Below are positions 10,050 to 18,051 of a stretch of DNA of 54,833 bases, in pieces (within the stretch, counting starts at the first letter, position 1; each line of letters opens with the position of its first letter). Location of the stretch: positions 1-54,833 of the forward strand of contig LUOR01000009.1 in NCBI GenBank assembly GCA_001626925.1. The letters run 5' to 3'. The stretch is from Moraxellaceae bacterium REDSEA-S32_B1. Lineage in GTDB: Bacteria > Pseudomonadota > Gammaproteobacteria > Pseudomonadales > Moraxellaceae. The notes below the pieces were generated by a model. It was not told where the DNA came from. It did no database searches and saw only the letters and a list, made by a program, of their open reading frames with translations. Position numbers and translations under genes: made by a program.

Positions 10050-10529
10050 AACAAAATGTCCAAAGGCATTCCAGTATGTAAGTGCTCAAACTTGCAAACT
10101 CTAAAGCGCTTTGGAATGAATTGAATTGCATTAAGTATCAATGCAAGTCACGAAAGGCATGCTAGTGAAAATTGTAGAGATAATGAATAGTGCTTACGCT
10201 TTGATAACATTTCAACGTGATGAAATAACATTTGGCGATGCAATGTTTTTGCTAAGTAAAAGCAAAAGCGAAAATTCAAAATAATTTGTCAGGAATTATG
10301 AAAATTGTATAAAAAATAATCGCAAAAATAACAGTGTATTTACAGGATTGTTTCACTCTATTTTTTATGAAAATAAATAATCAATGTTTTGTCAAATGAT
10401 CAATTTGAATTTAATGGTTTTAACCGATCATGACTGTGACTGACTCTATACTTAGTCTTCTTTATGTCTAGCTTTTATGATTAAATAGGCATCTCTTTTT
10501 TCGCCATTATTTTTGTTTGAGGACATCCC
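10050..10529. other. Non-coding stretch upstream of serC
   Basis: AT-rich intergenic DNA between two divergent genes. A TATACT hexamer at 10447-10452 could be a -10 box for serC, but no good -35 is present. A 33-codon open frame at 10183-10284 lacks a convincing ribosome binding site and is not called. Nothing else was recognised. Confidence 0.5.
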
Positions 10530-11609
10530 ATGCGAGCCTATAATTTCTGCGCAGGACCTGCTTCATTGCCAACTGCTGTTTTGGAAAAAGCACAGCAAGA
10601 GTTGACGGATTGGCAAGGCAAAGGCTTGTCGATCATGGAAATGAGCCATCGTAGCGATGATTTTGTGGCTGTGGCAGAAAAGGCAGAAGCCGATTTACGC
10701 ACATTGCTTGCGATTCCTGAGAATTATAAAGTGTTGTTTCTGCAAGGTGGTGCATCACTTCAGTTTTCTGCGATTCCGCTGAACTTGCTTGGTAAAAATA
10801 ACAAAGCAGACTATATCAATACAGGGATTTGGTCTGAGAAAGCATTTAAAGAAGCAAAACGTTATGGCGAGATCAATGTTATTGATGCAGTAACTACTGT
10901 TGATGGCAAGATGGCGATCGCTGATCAATCTGCATGGAATCTTTCAAATGATGCAGCCTATGTGCATTATGCGGATAATGAAACCATTGGTGGTTTACAG
11001 TTTGCAGGCATTCCAGATGTGAATGCGCCACTGGTGTGTGATTATTCTTCGAGTATTTTGTCTACGCCACTCGATGTATCAAAGTTTGGCGTGATCTACG
11101 CAGGTGCGCAAAAGAATATTGGTCCTGCGGGTTTGACCATCGTCATCGTGCGTGATGATTTACTCGATCAAAGCAAAGCAGAAATCCCAAGCATCTTGAA
11201 ATATGCCGATCAAGCGAAGAATGGTTCAATGGTCAATACACCTGCGACCTATTCTTGGTATTTATCAGGTTTGGTATTTGAGTGGTTACTTGAGCAGGGT
11301 GGGGTAGATGCGATGCATCAAATTAACCTGCAAAAAGCCAGTCTGCTTTATGGTTATATTGATCAAAGTGGTTTTTATCAAAATCCAATTGCCAAAGCCA
11401 ATCGTTCAATCATGAATGTGCCATTCACTTTGGCAGATGAAAAGCTTGAGAAAACTTTCTTGGTAGAGGCGGAAAAACGCAATTTATTGAATCTTGCAGG
11501 ACATCGTTCTGTGGGCGGTATGCGTGCCAGTATTTATAATGCAGTGCCGTTAGCAGGTGTGGAAGCTTTAGTTGAATTTATGCAAGACTTTTCGCAACAA
11601 CACGGTTAA
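10530..11609 (+). CDS. serC: Phosphoserine aminotransferase SerC
   Basis: SerC is a pyridoxal-phosphate enzyme that converts 3-phosphohydroxypyruvate and glutamate to phosphoserine in serine synthesis, and also serves pyridoxal phosphate synthesis. The 359-residue length is normal. The N-terminus YNFCAGPASLP, the segment MEMSHRSDDF, FLQGGASLQFSAIPLNLL and the lysine-bearing active-site motif YAGAQKNIGPAGLTIV (PLP Schiff-base Lys) are all visible; the C-terminus has GHRSVGGMRASIYNA. GAGGACA before the ATG at 10530 serves as ribosome binding site. A terminator follows directly. Confidence 0.97.
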   Translation: MRAYNFCAGPASLPTAVLEKAQQELTDWQGKGLSIMEMSHRSDDFVAVAEKAEADLRTLLAIPENYKVLFLQGGASLQFSAIPLNLLGKNNKADYINTGIWSEKAFKEAKRYGEINVIDAVTTVDGKMAIADQSAWNLSNDAAYVHYADNETIGGLQFAGIPDVNAPLVCDYSSSILSTPLDVSKFGVIYAGAQKNIGPAGLTIVIVRDDLLDQSKAEIPSILKYADQAKNGSMVNTPATYSWYLSGLVFEWLLEQGGVDAMHQINLQKASLLYGYIDQSGFYQNPIAKANRSIMNVPFTLADEKLEKTFLVEAEKRNLLNLAGHRSVGGMRASIYNAVPLAGVEALVEFMQDFSQQHG

Positions 11610-11627
11610 GCTATTGAAAGGGTATGA

Positions 11628-11663
11628 AAAAAATCGGTTACAGTTACATTGTGCCGATTTTTT
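11628..11663. terminator. Bidirectional terminator after serC
   Basis: AAATCGG (11631-11637) pairs with CCGATTT (11654-11660) around a 16-base loop, with A-runs before and T-runs after. It overlaps the stop codon of the small convergent gene at 11662. Confidence 0.8.
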
Positions 11664-11799
11664 AAATAATAAAGCTGTGTAGAAACCAAGCGCTAAGCAC
11701 AATACCCAAAAAGAAGAACAGACATGCAAATTTGTCTACCTTTAAACTGGATAAAGAGATGGCTTCCATCGGCTGAGGCTGTTGGACATCGCTTTTCAT
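11662..11799 (-). CDS. 45-residue single-span membrane protein
   Basis: This frame reads MKSDVQQPQPMEAISLSSLK, then VDKFACLFFFLGIVLSAWFL and HSFII, ending in TAA. A short polar N-terminus precedes a hydrophobic segment (about residues 24-45) long enough to cross the membrane once, giving a tail-anchored arrangement. The start ATG at 11799 has ACAAGG upstream at good spacing. It lies 32 bases downstream of the larger hypothetical gene on the same strand and ends in the shared terminator, so the pair may be an operon. No family is recognised; the call rests on ribosome binding site, hydrophobic pattern and context. Confidence 0.55.
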   Translation of the reverse strand: MKSDVQQPQPMEAISLSSLKVDKFACLFFFLGIVLSAWFLHSFII

Positions 11800-11831
11800 T
11801 GTTATGCCTTGTAATTGCATAGTAATTAGAC

Positions 11832-12773
11832 TTAGCTGTCAGTTGTAGCATATATTTTTGTTTGAATCCATACATTTCCGCGAATAAATTCACCAATTTC
11901 AAATTCTTGCTGAGTTTTTGCGACGGCTAAGCGCAAAATAACTGGCTTCGACTTTTCCTCACGCATGATCGCAACATCATAAAGTGTGATGGATTTATCA
12001 AAAAACTGTCCTTGGCTTTTCCCCACGATATCGCCTTGAAACCACGCTTCATCTTCTTGACCCATGGTTTCGCCGTAAAGATAAGCGACCATTTTGGAAA
12101 TATCGAGCGTTACAGGCATTTCATCTTCAGGACTTGAGGGTTGCCATGCAGCAAGTAAATCTTGCAGATTATCAGGCGTTTCACCATCATGATCTGCCAA
12201 AATATCATTCAAAGCACGATGGTGACGAATCGCCGCAGGGTCTTCGATGAGCATGGTTTCTTTATTTGGCACAGCTTCGAGTCCATATCCCCATGCAGAA
12301 AGTTCGGCTTGATAAGTGGTATTGGCATCGTATTGATTTTGATTGACCACATATAGTGCATCATAAGCATAGATCACGCTAGTATCGTCGAGCTCAAGAC
12401 GTAGCACGGCTTCATGGTTATTTGGGCAAGCAAGAATTCGTCCAACTTTGGCATTGACTTTATAAGGACTGTCGAAGGATGGAAATGCGGTAATAAAGTG
12501 CTTTGGATGATTATTTTCTACGGCGACGATTTGTTGTAGATGAATCGGTTGTTGTGGACCTTGAAGGAGCCAAACATCTTTAGGTAAATCATCTTCACTA
12601 TCACAAAGTCCCATTGGCGAGCTTGCGGCATCGAGCGCTTGTTGCATCCAATCACTGACTTCATTTTCGGGCTGTTGGCTTAAGATGCGCCAATGCTCGG
12701 CATGACCGCCGAAGTTTTCACAGCTTACTGAGATGATTTCAGGTTGTTGCTTGTTGCTCGACTGTTGGCTCAT
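11832..12773 (-). CDS. Conserved hypothetical protein, about 313 residues
   Basis: A soluble, acidic protein without signal peptide or membrane segments. The ATG at 12773 (MSQQSSNKQQPEI) is preferred over the TTG at 12794 that opens the frame. The N-terminal half contains an SxSCENFGGHAEHWRI segment and a Trp-containing stretch (DVWLLQGPQQPIHL). The C-terminal part is strand-rich, with DIVGKSQGQFFDKSITLYDVAIMR and an EIGEFIRGNVWIQ ending reminiscent of small beta-barrel folds. I do not recognise the family and propose no function. Upstream of it lies the divergent SDR gene. Confidence 0.75.
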   Translation of the reverse strand: MSQQSSNKQQPEIISVSCENFGGHAEHWRILSQQPENEVSDWMQQALDAASSPMGLCDSEDDLPKDVWLLQGPQQPIHLQQIVAVENNHPKHFITAFPSFDSPYKVNAKVGRILACPNNHEAVLRLELDDTSVIYAYDALYVVNQNQYDANTTYQAELSAWGYGLEAVPNKETMLIEDPAAIRHHRALNDILADHDGETPDNLQDLLAAWQPSSPEDEMPVTLDISKMVAYLYGETMGQEDEAWFQGDIVGKSQGQFFDKSITLYDVAIMREEKSKPVILRLAVAKTQQEFEIGEFIRGNVWIQTKIYATTDS

Positions 12774-12974
12774 AAGTACTCGACTTTTATGCAATGGAAT
12801 TTTATATAGTTATAAGGCATAAATGATTATTTTCAAGTGTTTGTCAGTAAAAACAGAATTTATGCTACTTAAACATATTGACGATAATGACAATACGAAA
12901 TGATGCTTTACGCTAAAGAGGATACACATTTGTTCTGCTAGTGTATGTGGCAAGGTAAGCGAGGTGAGAAGTAT

Positions 12975-13739
12975 ATGGATTTAGAAAATAAAGTAGCCAT
13001 TATTACAGGTGGTGCATCAGGATTGGGGCTGGCAACAGTTAAGCGGTTTGTTCAGTTGGGCGCAAAAATAGCGGTTTTGGATTTTAACGAATCTGCAGGA
13101 GCAACACTGGCATCTGAATTTTCAGATCAGGTTTTATTTGTCAAAACCAATGTCGCTGATGAGTCTTCTGTACAGCAGGCAGTAGCGCAAACCATGTCGC
13201 GTTTTGGGGCGATTCATATTTGTATCAACTACGCTGGAGTGGGCGGAGCAGTGAAAACGCTTGGTAAGAATGGCGTTTTCCCACTTGAAGAATTTAATCG
13301 AATCATTCAAATTAATTTAGTGGGTACATTTAACGTACTACGCCTTGCGGCAGAGCAAATGGCAAAAAATGAATTGGTTGACGGTGAGCGTGGGGTAATT
13401 ATTAATACTGCATCGGTCGCCGCATTTGAGGGGCAAGTTGGTCAAGCTGCCTATAGTGCGTCCAAAGGTGGCATTGTGGGAATGACCTTGCCAATTGCTC
13501 GTGATCTTGCTCAGTATGCTATCCGTGTGAATACCATTGCGCCTGGACTGATTCATACACCACTCTTTGATAGTTTGGGTGAAAAAGTCATTGAATCGCT
13601 TTCTGCTACGGTGTTGAATCCACAGCGTCTTGGGCAACCTGATGAAATCGCTCAAACAGCACAATTCATCATTGAAAATGCCTATATGAATGGTGAAACG
13701 ATTCGTGTTGATGGTGGAATTCGGATGCAACCAAGGTAA
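12975..13739 (+). CDS. Short-chain dehydrogenase/reductase (HSD17B10-like)
   Basis: An NAD(P)-dependent oxidoreductase of 254 residues, resembling type 2 3-hydroxyacyl-CoA dehydrogenases. The Rossmann motif TGGASGLG (residues 11-18) with Asp in AVLDFNES predicts NAD preference. Visible further motifs are the N-Y-A-G variant (NYAGVGGAVKT, where NAG is usual), the catalytic Ser region INTASVAAFEGQ, the Y-x3-K pair in YSASKGG, and the C-terminal MNGETIRVDGGIRM. GAGGTGAGA before the ATG at 12975 decides this start over an in-frame ATG at 12945. The substrate cannot be read from the sequence; branched-chain or fatty acyl-CoA degradation is likely. Confidence 0.88.
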   Translation: MDLENKVAIITGGASGLGLATVKRFVQLGAKIAVLDFNESAGATLASEFSDQVLFVKTNVADESSVQQAVAQTMSRFGAIHICINYAGVGGAVKTLGKNGVFPLEEFNRIIQINLVGTFNVLRLAAEQMAKNELVDGERGVIINTASVAAFEGQVGQAAYSASKGGIVGMTLPIARDLAQYAIRVNTIAPGLIHTPLFDSLGEKVIESLSATVLNPQRLGQPDEIAQTAQFIIENAYMNGETIRVDGGIRMQPR

Positions 13740-13783
13740 AACACTCTATTTTTATAGGGTAAATTCAGCGAAATATGACTACA

Positions 13784-13815
13784 ATGCAGATTATCTAGAA
13801 TAATCTGCATTTTTT
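13784..13815 (+). terminator. Perfect terminator abutting the yaiI start codon
   Basis: ATGCAGATTAT (13784-13794) and ATAATCTGCAT (13800-13810) pair over 11 bases around CTAGA, followed by five T and one C. The next gene begins one base later, at 13817, leaving no room for a normal ribosome binding site. Confidence 0.88.
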
Positions 13816-13816
13816 C

Positions 13817-14296
13817 ATGGCTACTGAACCTCAATTTCACCTTTGGATCGACGCCGATGCCATTCCCAATGTACTCAAAGACATTATCTATCGTGCATCA
13901 GATCGCTTCGCTCTTGAAGTGACCTTTGTAGCGAATCAAGCCTTAAATATTCCACGATCAACACGTATCAAGACTCTGCAAGTATTATCAGGTGCAGATG
14001 TGGCGGATCAAACCATTGTCGAACGTATGAAAGCCAACGATATTGTCGTCACGCAAGATATTCCCTTAGCGGCTCAAGTGATCGAAAAAGGTGGTGTGGC
14101 GATTCATCCACGTGGTGAGATTTTCACCGCCAATAATATTAAAGCACGGTTGCATCTGCGAGATTATATGGATAGCCTACGTGGAGCAGGGGTGCAAACT
14201 GGTGGTCCTGCAGCGATGAATGAGCGGGATAAACGTGAGTTTGCCAATGCGCTAGAGCAAACTATTCGTAAACAGATTCGACTGACTAAAGCTTAA
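13817..14296 (+). CDS. YaiI/YqxD family protein (DUF188)
   Basis: A 159-residue protein of the YaiI/YqxD family, whose fold is NYN/PIN-like and suggests an RNase or nucleotide-related role; the biochemical function is not established. The N-terminal [16 protein letters not shown] and the central [34 protein letters not shown] segments carry the conserved Asp residues, and [19 protein letters not shown] is the conserved C-terminal part. The ATG at 13817 is the only start near the expected N-terminus but lacks a ribosome binding site, because a terminator hairpin occupies the preceding 32 bases. This points to a leaderless or nearly leaderless mRNA, or to attenuation. Confidence 0.92.
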   Translation: MATEPQFHLWIDADAIPNVLKDIIYRASDRFALEVTFVANQALNIPRSTRIKTLQVLSGADVADQTIVERMKANDIVVTQDIPLAAQVIEKGGVAIHPRGEIFTANNIKARLHLRDYMDSLRGAGVQTGGPAAMNERDKREFANALEQTIRKQIRLTKA

Positions 14297-14346
14297 AATC
14301 ATTTTATTTTCGACCAAATTCTACAAAACACATTCTTGAGTAAAGC

Positions 14347-15249
14347 ATGAATATCTCCAAGCAAAATGCGGTGATTACGTACATTGCACTTATTTTTATT
14401 TGGGCATCGACACCGCTTGCGATCGTCTGGAGTGTGGATACGATTGCACCGATGTGGTCGATGGTATTGCGTTTTTTCCTTGCTTTACCACTGACACTTG
14501 GCTTGGTGTGGCTGATGAAGATTCCATTGCCATTCACACGGCAGACTTGTCTGAGCTATCTCGCAGGAAGCCTTAGTCTGATTGTATCGCAGACGTTTAC
14601 TTATCTTGCTACAGCGCATTTGTCCTCAAGTATTATTGCGATGGTATTCGGCATGGCACCTGTGATCACAGGTTTAGTTGGTGCAATTTGGTTTTCTGTA
14701 CAACTTCGAACTTTGCAGTGGCTAGGGATGTTTATGGCGCTCGCAGGGCTAAGTAGTATGTGTTTGCTTGCGCAAGAGAGTATGCACTTCAATGTGATTG
14801 GGATTTTCTTAGTGTTGGCGAGTGTGACGATTTATTGTTTCTCGATGTATTTCGTCAAACAGATTAATGCGCCAGTCACACCATTTGCGCAGGCTTCGGG
14901 TTCGATTATTTTCTCAACCATTATTGCGATTGGTTTTATTCCATTTATTTGGGATCAAGTGCCAACAACAATGCCATCGCTCAAGTCGATTTCTGCATTA
15001 TTATTTACCGCTGTGGTGGCTTCGATTGTGGCGATGTTTTGCTATTTTAAATTAATTCAAAATATCTCAGCGACCACGCTGTCATTGACGACTGTAATGA
15101 CACCAATTATTGCGTTGATTTTGGGTGCGGTGCTCAATCAAGAGTATTTATCGATGCAGGTGTATTTTGGCATTGTGGTGATTTTTATTGGCTTATTGAT
15201 TTATTTTTATCAAGATATTCAACGTATGCTTCGTGAGCGCATACGTTGA
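14347..15249 (+). CDS. EamA/DMT family membrane transporter
   Basis: A 300-residue member of the drug/metabolite transporter superfamily with ten predicted membrane helices in two EamA repeats. The first repeat includes AVITYIALIFIWASTPLAI and the second begins near residue 150 (NVIGIFLVLASVTIYCFSMYF). The final helix (YFGIVVIFIGLLIYFYQ) is followed by a short basic cytoplasmic tail (RMLRERIR). Substrates of such proteins vary (amino acids, metabolites, drugs) and cannot be inferred here. It starts 50 bases after yaiI and may be transcribed with it. Confidence 0.88.
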   Translation: MNISKQNAVITYIALIFIWASTPLAIVWSVDTIAPMWSMVLRFFLALPLTLGLVWLMKIPLPFTRQTCLSYLAGSLSLIVSQTFTYLATAHLSSSIIAMVFGMAPVITGLVGAIWFSVQLRTLQWLGMFMALAGLSSMCLLAQESMHFNVIGIFLVLASVTIYCFSMYFVKQINAPVTPFAQASGSIIFSTIIAIGFIPFIWDQVPTTMPSLKSISALLFTAVVASIVAMFCYFKLIQNISATTLSLTTVMTPIIALILGAVLNQEYLSMQVYFGIVVIFIGLLIYFYQDIQRMLRERIR

Positions 15250-15278
15250 ACTCATCATTTATTTAACCAAATTTAGTT

Positions 15279-15872
15279 CTAGCTTTCAGCGTTGTCAGCG
15301 TCTTCATGTTCTTCGTTGTGGATACGTTCGACACAAGTTGCCAGTTTTTCACGATCCTCATCATGTAGATTGACAAAGTGCGCACCGATACGATATTTGC
15401 CATCGTCACCTTCAAGGGTGTAGACCACGTGTGCAGTGGCTGCAACTTGGAAGTTGTTTTCGGTATCCATAAAGGTGAGATGGATGTAGCTGTCATTTTG
15501 CATTGATGATTTGGTGAAGAAAGACAAGCCACTTTCTGAGATATTGATGCGCTCAGGGCTAGGCAACATGCCTTTGAGAGAATCGTAAGTGCTATGATTG
15601 ATCAAATCGATTTTTTGATTGAGCAAACTAAAAATGTGTCCAAATCCTGGATGTTCTGTTTTTATTGCGTCAATTTCCCACTCAAGAACGCTGTCAATTT
15701 GTGCAAGTTCTGAAAGTAAAAGAAAATATCGTGGTATCATAAATTCTGGATTGTATGGATCAAGTTCTGCTTGTTCTTTGCTGATCTCCTGATAATTAAA
15801 TCTCAATAATGCATCAGCTCGTGAGCTTTGGCGACGTTCGCCGTGGGGAGCTGTGTGCTGAGTTTGAACCAT
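15279..15872 (-). CDS. PilZ-domain-like protein
   Basis: A 197-residue soluble protein with the two short motifs of the PilZ cyclic di-GMP-binding domain: R-x3-R at residues 14-18 (RQSSR) and N-x-S-x2-G at 110-115 (NISESG), followed by the strand pattern IHLTFMD, AATAHVVYTLEGDDGKYRIGAHFVNL. The spacing of about 92 residues between the motifs is far larger than in a classical PilZ domain; the intervening stretch (about 25-105) is predicted helical. It may be a PilZ variant in which the binding motifs are brought together by an inserted helical domain. GAGGAA is the ribosome binding site. It is divergent from lolC with only 25 bases between start codons. Confidence 0.7.
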   Translation of the reverse strand: MVQTQHTAPHGERRQSSRADALLRFNYQEISKEQAELDPYNPEFMIPRYFLLLSELAQIDSVLEWEIDAIKTEHPGFGHIFSLLNQKIDLINHSTYDSLKGMLPSPERINISESGLSFFTKSSMQNDSYIHLTFMDTENNFQVAATAHVVYTLEGDDGKYRIGAHFVNLHDEDREKLATCVERIHNEEHEDADNAES

Positions 15873-15897
15873 TTTTTACTTCCTCGGATTTGATCGT

Positions 15898-17133
15898 ATG
15901 TATAAACCGATCGCTTTTTATATAGGCTTACGCTATACGCGAGCGCGTCGTAGTAATCGTTTTATCTCTTTTCATGCTTTATCTTCTATGATTGGCATGA
16001 TGCTCGGTGTCGCGGTACTCATCATTGTCTTATCAGTGATGAACGGATTCCAAAATGAAATTAAAAACCGTGTCCTTGGTATGGTGCCACAGGCGACCGT
16101 GTCTTCAAATCATATCATCACTGACTGGCAAAATATATTACCTGTCGTAGAAAATATTGAGCATGTACAAGGGGCTGCGCCGTTTACCCAGTTGCAGGGG
16201 ATGATCACCTCACAAGGTCAGGTGACAGGGCTTGTGGTGAATGGGATTGACCCAAAATATGAGCCACGTGTATCCATTATCCAAGATCATATGGTGCAAG
16301 GTTCACTGGACAATCTACAACAAGGCGAATACGGCATTATCTTGGGTAAGAGCCTTACCGATGCGCTTGGTTTAAGAGTAAATGACAAAATTACCTTGAT
16401 CCTGCCTGAAGCGACACCATCACCAGCAGGTGTGGTACCTCGTTTTAAGCGCTTTACCTTAGTCGGTATCTTTAGCGTCGGTGCGGATGTCGATGGTCTA
16501 GTCGGTTATGTTGCGCTGAATGATGCGGCTATTTTGCTTCGACTGCCTCAAGGTGCGCAAAGTGTACGTATGAAGCTCGATGATGTATTCGCTGCACCTG
16601 ATGTGGTTGATCAAGCTTTAAGTCAACTTCCTCCACATTTCTACGGTTCGGATTGGAGTTATACACACGGTAGTTTGTTTAGTGCGATTCAGATGGAAAA
16701 ATTCATGATTGGATTATTACTTTTCCTCATCGTACTAGTCGCTGCATTTAACATCGTATCGTCACTGGTGCTGATCGTCGCTGATAAACAAGCTGATATT
16801 GCGATTTTACGGACATTGGGCGCAACGCCATCGACCATTACCAAAATCTTTATTGTGCATGGCACCGTCATTGGTGTGATCGGCACATTCTTCGGGACGA
16901 TACTCGGTGTCACCGTGGCACTGTCGATTAGCTCAGTATTTAGTTGGGTCACCAATGCTTTAGGATTGAATCCACTCGCTGCTTATGTGATTAATTATTT
17001 ACCGTCAGAGCTGCTATGGCGTGATGTGGCAGTCATTGTGGTGTTGTCTTTGCTACTCAGCTTCCTTGCAACGATCTATCCTGCTTTGCGTGCAGCCAAG
17101 ACACAACCTGCGGAGGCACTACGCTATGAGTAA
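15898..17133 (+). CDS. lolC: Lipoprotein-releasing ABC transporter permease LolC/LolE
   Basis: The membrane subunit of the Lol exporter, which extracts outer-membrane lipoproteins from the inner membrane and passes them to LolA. The 411-residue length is normal. The N-terminus IGLRYTRARRSNRFISFHALSSMIGMMLGVAVLII is typical (first membrane helix near 28-50), followed by a large periplasmic domain (about 50-265) and three FtsX-type helices in the C-terminal third, including ADIAILRTLGATPSTITKIF. Only one permease gene is present, so it probably works as a homodimer (the LolF arrangement reported in several gammaproteobacteria). It overlaps lolD by 8 bases. Confidence 0.94.
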   Translation: MYKPIAFYIGLRYTRARRSNRFISFHALSSMIGMMLGVAVLIIVLSVMNGFQNEIKNRVLGMVPQATVSSNHIITDWQNILPVVENIEHVQGAAPFTQLQGMITSQGQVTGLVVNGIDPKYEPRVSIIQDHMVQGSLDNLQQGEYGIILGKSLTDALGLRVNDKITLILPEATPSPAGVVPRFKRFTLVGIFSVGADVDGLVGYVALNDAAILLRLPQGAQSVRMKLDDVFAAPDVVDQALSQLPPHFYGSDWSYTHGSLFSAIQMEKFMIGLLLFLIVLVAAFNIVSSLVLIVADKQADIAILRTLGATPSTITKIFIVHGTVIGVIGTFFGTILGVTVALSISSVFSWVTNALGLNPLAAYVINYLPSELLWRDVAVIVVLSLLLSFLATIYPALRAAKTQPAEALRYE

Positions 17134-17845
17134 TGTAAATAGCCAAGCGATGAACAGCCAAAGCAATATTGTCCTTGAAGCAAAAAATGTGCATCGTCGT
17201 TTCGATGATGGGCGTAATCAAGTTGATGTGTTGCGTGGATTAGATTTATCTGTACAACAAGGTGAATTCGTTTCCGTCATCGGTGCAAGTGGTTCGGGTA
17301 AAAGTACGCTACTGCATGTGCTTGGTGGTTTGGATACGCCAACGCAAGGCGAAATTTTCCTCAAAGGACAACGCTTTGATACATTAAAAGAAGCAGAACG
17401 TGGACATCAACGCAACCAGCACTTAGGTTTTGTCTATCAGTTTCATCACCTATTGCCTGAGTTTAATGCCTTAGAAAATGTTTGTATGCCATTGATGCTT
17501 CGTCAGGGCACGACTTTTCTTGAAGTAAAAAAGAAAGCAGAAAAGCTACTTGATCAAGTCGGTTTAAGCCACCGTATGGATCATAAACCAGGTGAGCTAT
17601 CGGGTGGCGAACGGCAACGTGTGGCGCTTGCTCGTGCACTGGTGACTGATCCTGATCTGATTCTTGCCGATGAACCAACAGGGAATTTGGATCGACAAAC
17701 GGCACAAGGGATTTTTAGCTTGCTGAAAGATTTGCAGACAGAACGTCAAATGGCGATGTTGATCGTGACGCACGATGAATCGCTTGCCCAGTCCGCAGAT
17801 CGAATCTTGCATATGCGTGATGGTGCATGGTTTAACGCAGAATAA
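17126..17845 (+). CDS. lolD: Lipoprotein-releasing ABC transporter ATPase LolD
   Basis: The cytoplasmic ATPase of the Lol exporter, 239 residues from the ATG at 17126, which is preceded by CGGAGG and overlaps the lolC stop (ATGAGTAA). Walker A is GASGSGKST, the Q-loop follows in [19 protein letters not shown], the ABC signature is [15 protein letters not shown] and Walker B is [12 protein letters not shown]; the H-switch is in LIVTHDE. The frame is open further upstream inside lolC, but that part has no family similarity. Translational coupling with the permease fits joint complex assembly. Confidence 0.97.
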   Translation: MSNVNSQAMNSQSNIVLEAKNVHRRFDDGRNQVDVLRGLDLSVQQGEFVSVIGASGSGKSTLLHVLGGLDTPTQGEIFLKGQRFDTLKEAERGHQRNQHLGFVYQFHHLLPEFNALENVCMPLMLRQGTTFLEVKKKAEKLLDQVGLSHRMDHKPGELSGGERQRVALARALVTDPDLILADEPTGNLDRQTAQGIFSLLKDLQTERQMAMLIVTHDESLAQSADRILHMRDGAWFNAE

Positions 17846-17872
17846 TCATTGATCTTGATAGAAATTTATAAG

Positions 17873-17903
17873 AACTGATCTATGCAATTGGGTCAGTTTT
17901 TTT
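17873..17903 (+). terminator. Intrinsic terminator after lolD
   Basis: AACTGATC (17873-17880) pairs with GGTCAGTT (17891-17898; one G-T pair) around a 10-base loop, followed by a run of T. Confidence 0.85.
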
Positions 17904-18051
17904 CTAAACAGTTTTAAATAAATCGCTCGACAATTCACTGGGCTTCAATTACTTTTAAATTTATCAGAATATAAAGTATTAAATATGGTCAAGCAGTGAT
18001 TCATTATAAAAAATTCATTTTAATAACTTGTACTAAAAAGGCGACAAGGTC

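Noticed and set aside
10183..10284. A 33-codon open frame upstream of serC
   Set aside because: The ribosome binding site is weak, the composition is unremarkable and no neighbour supports it.
17021..17125. 35-residue N-terminal extension of LolD
   Set aside because: It lies inside lolC in another frame; the ATG at 17126 has the binding site and matches the family start.
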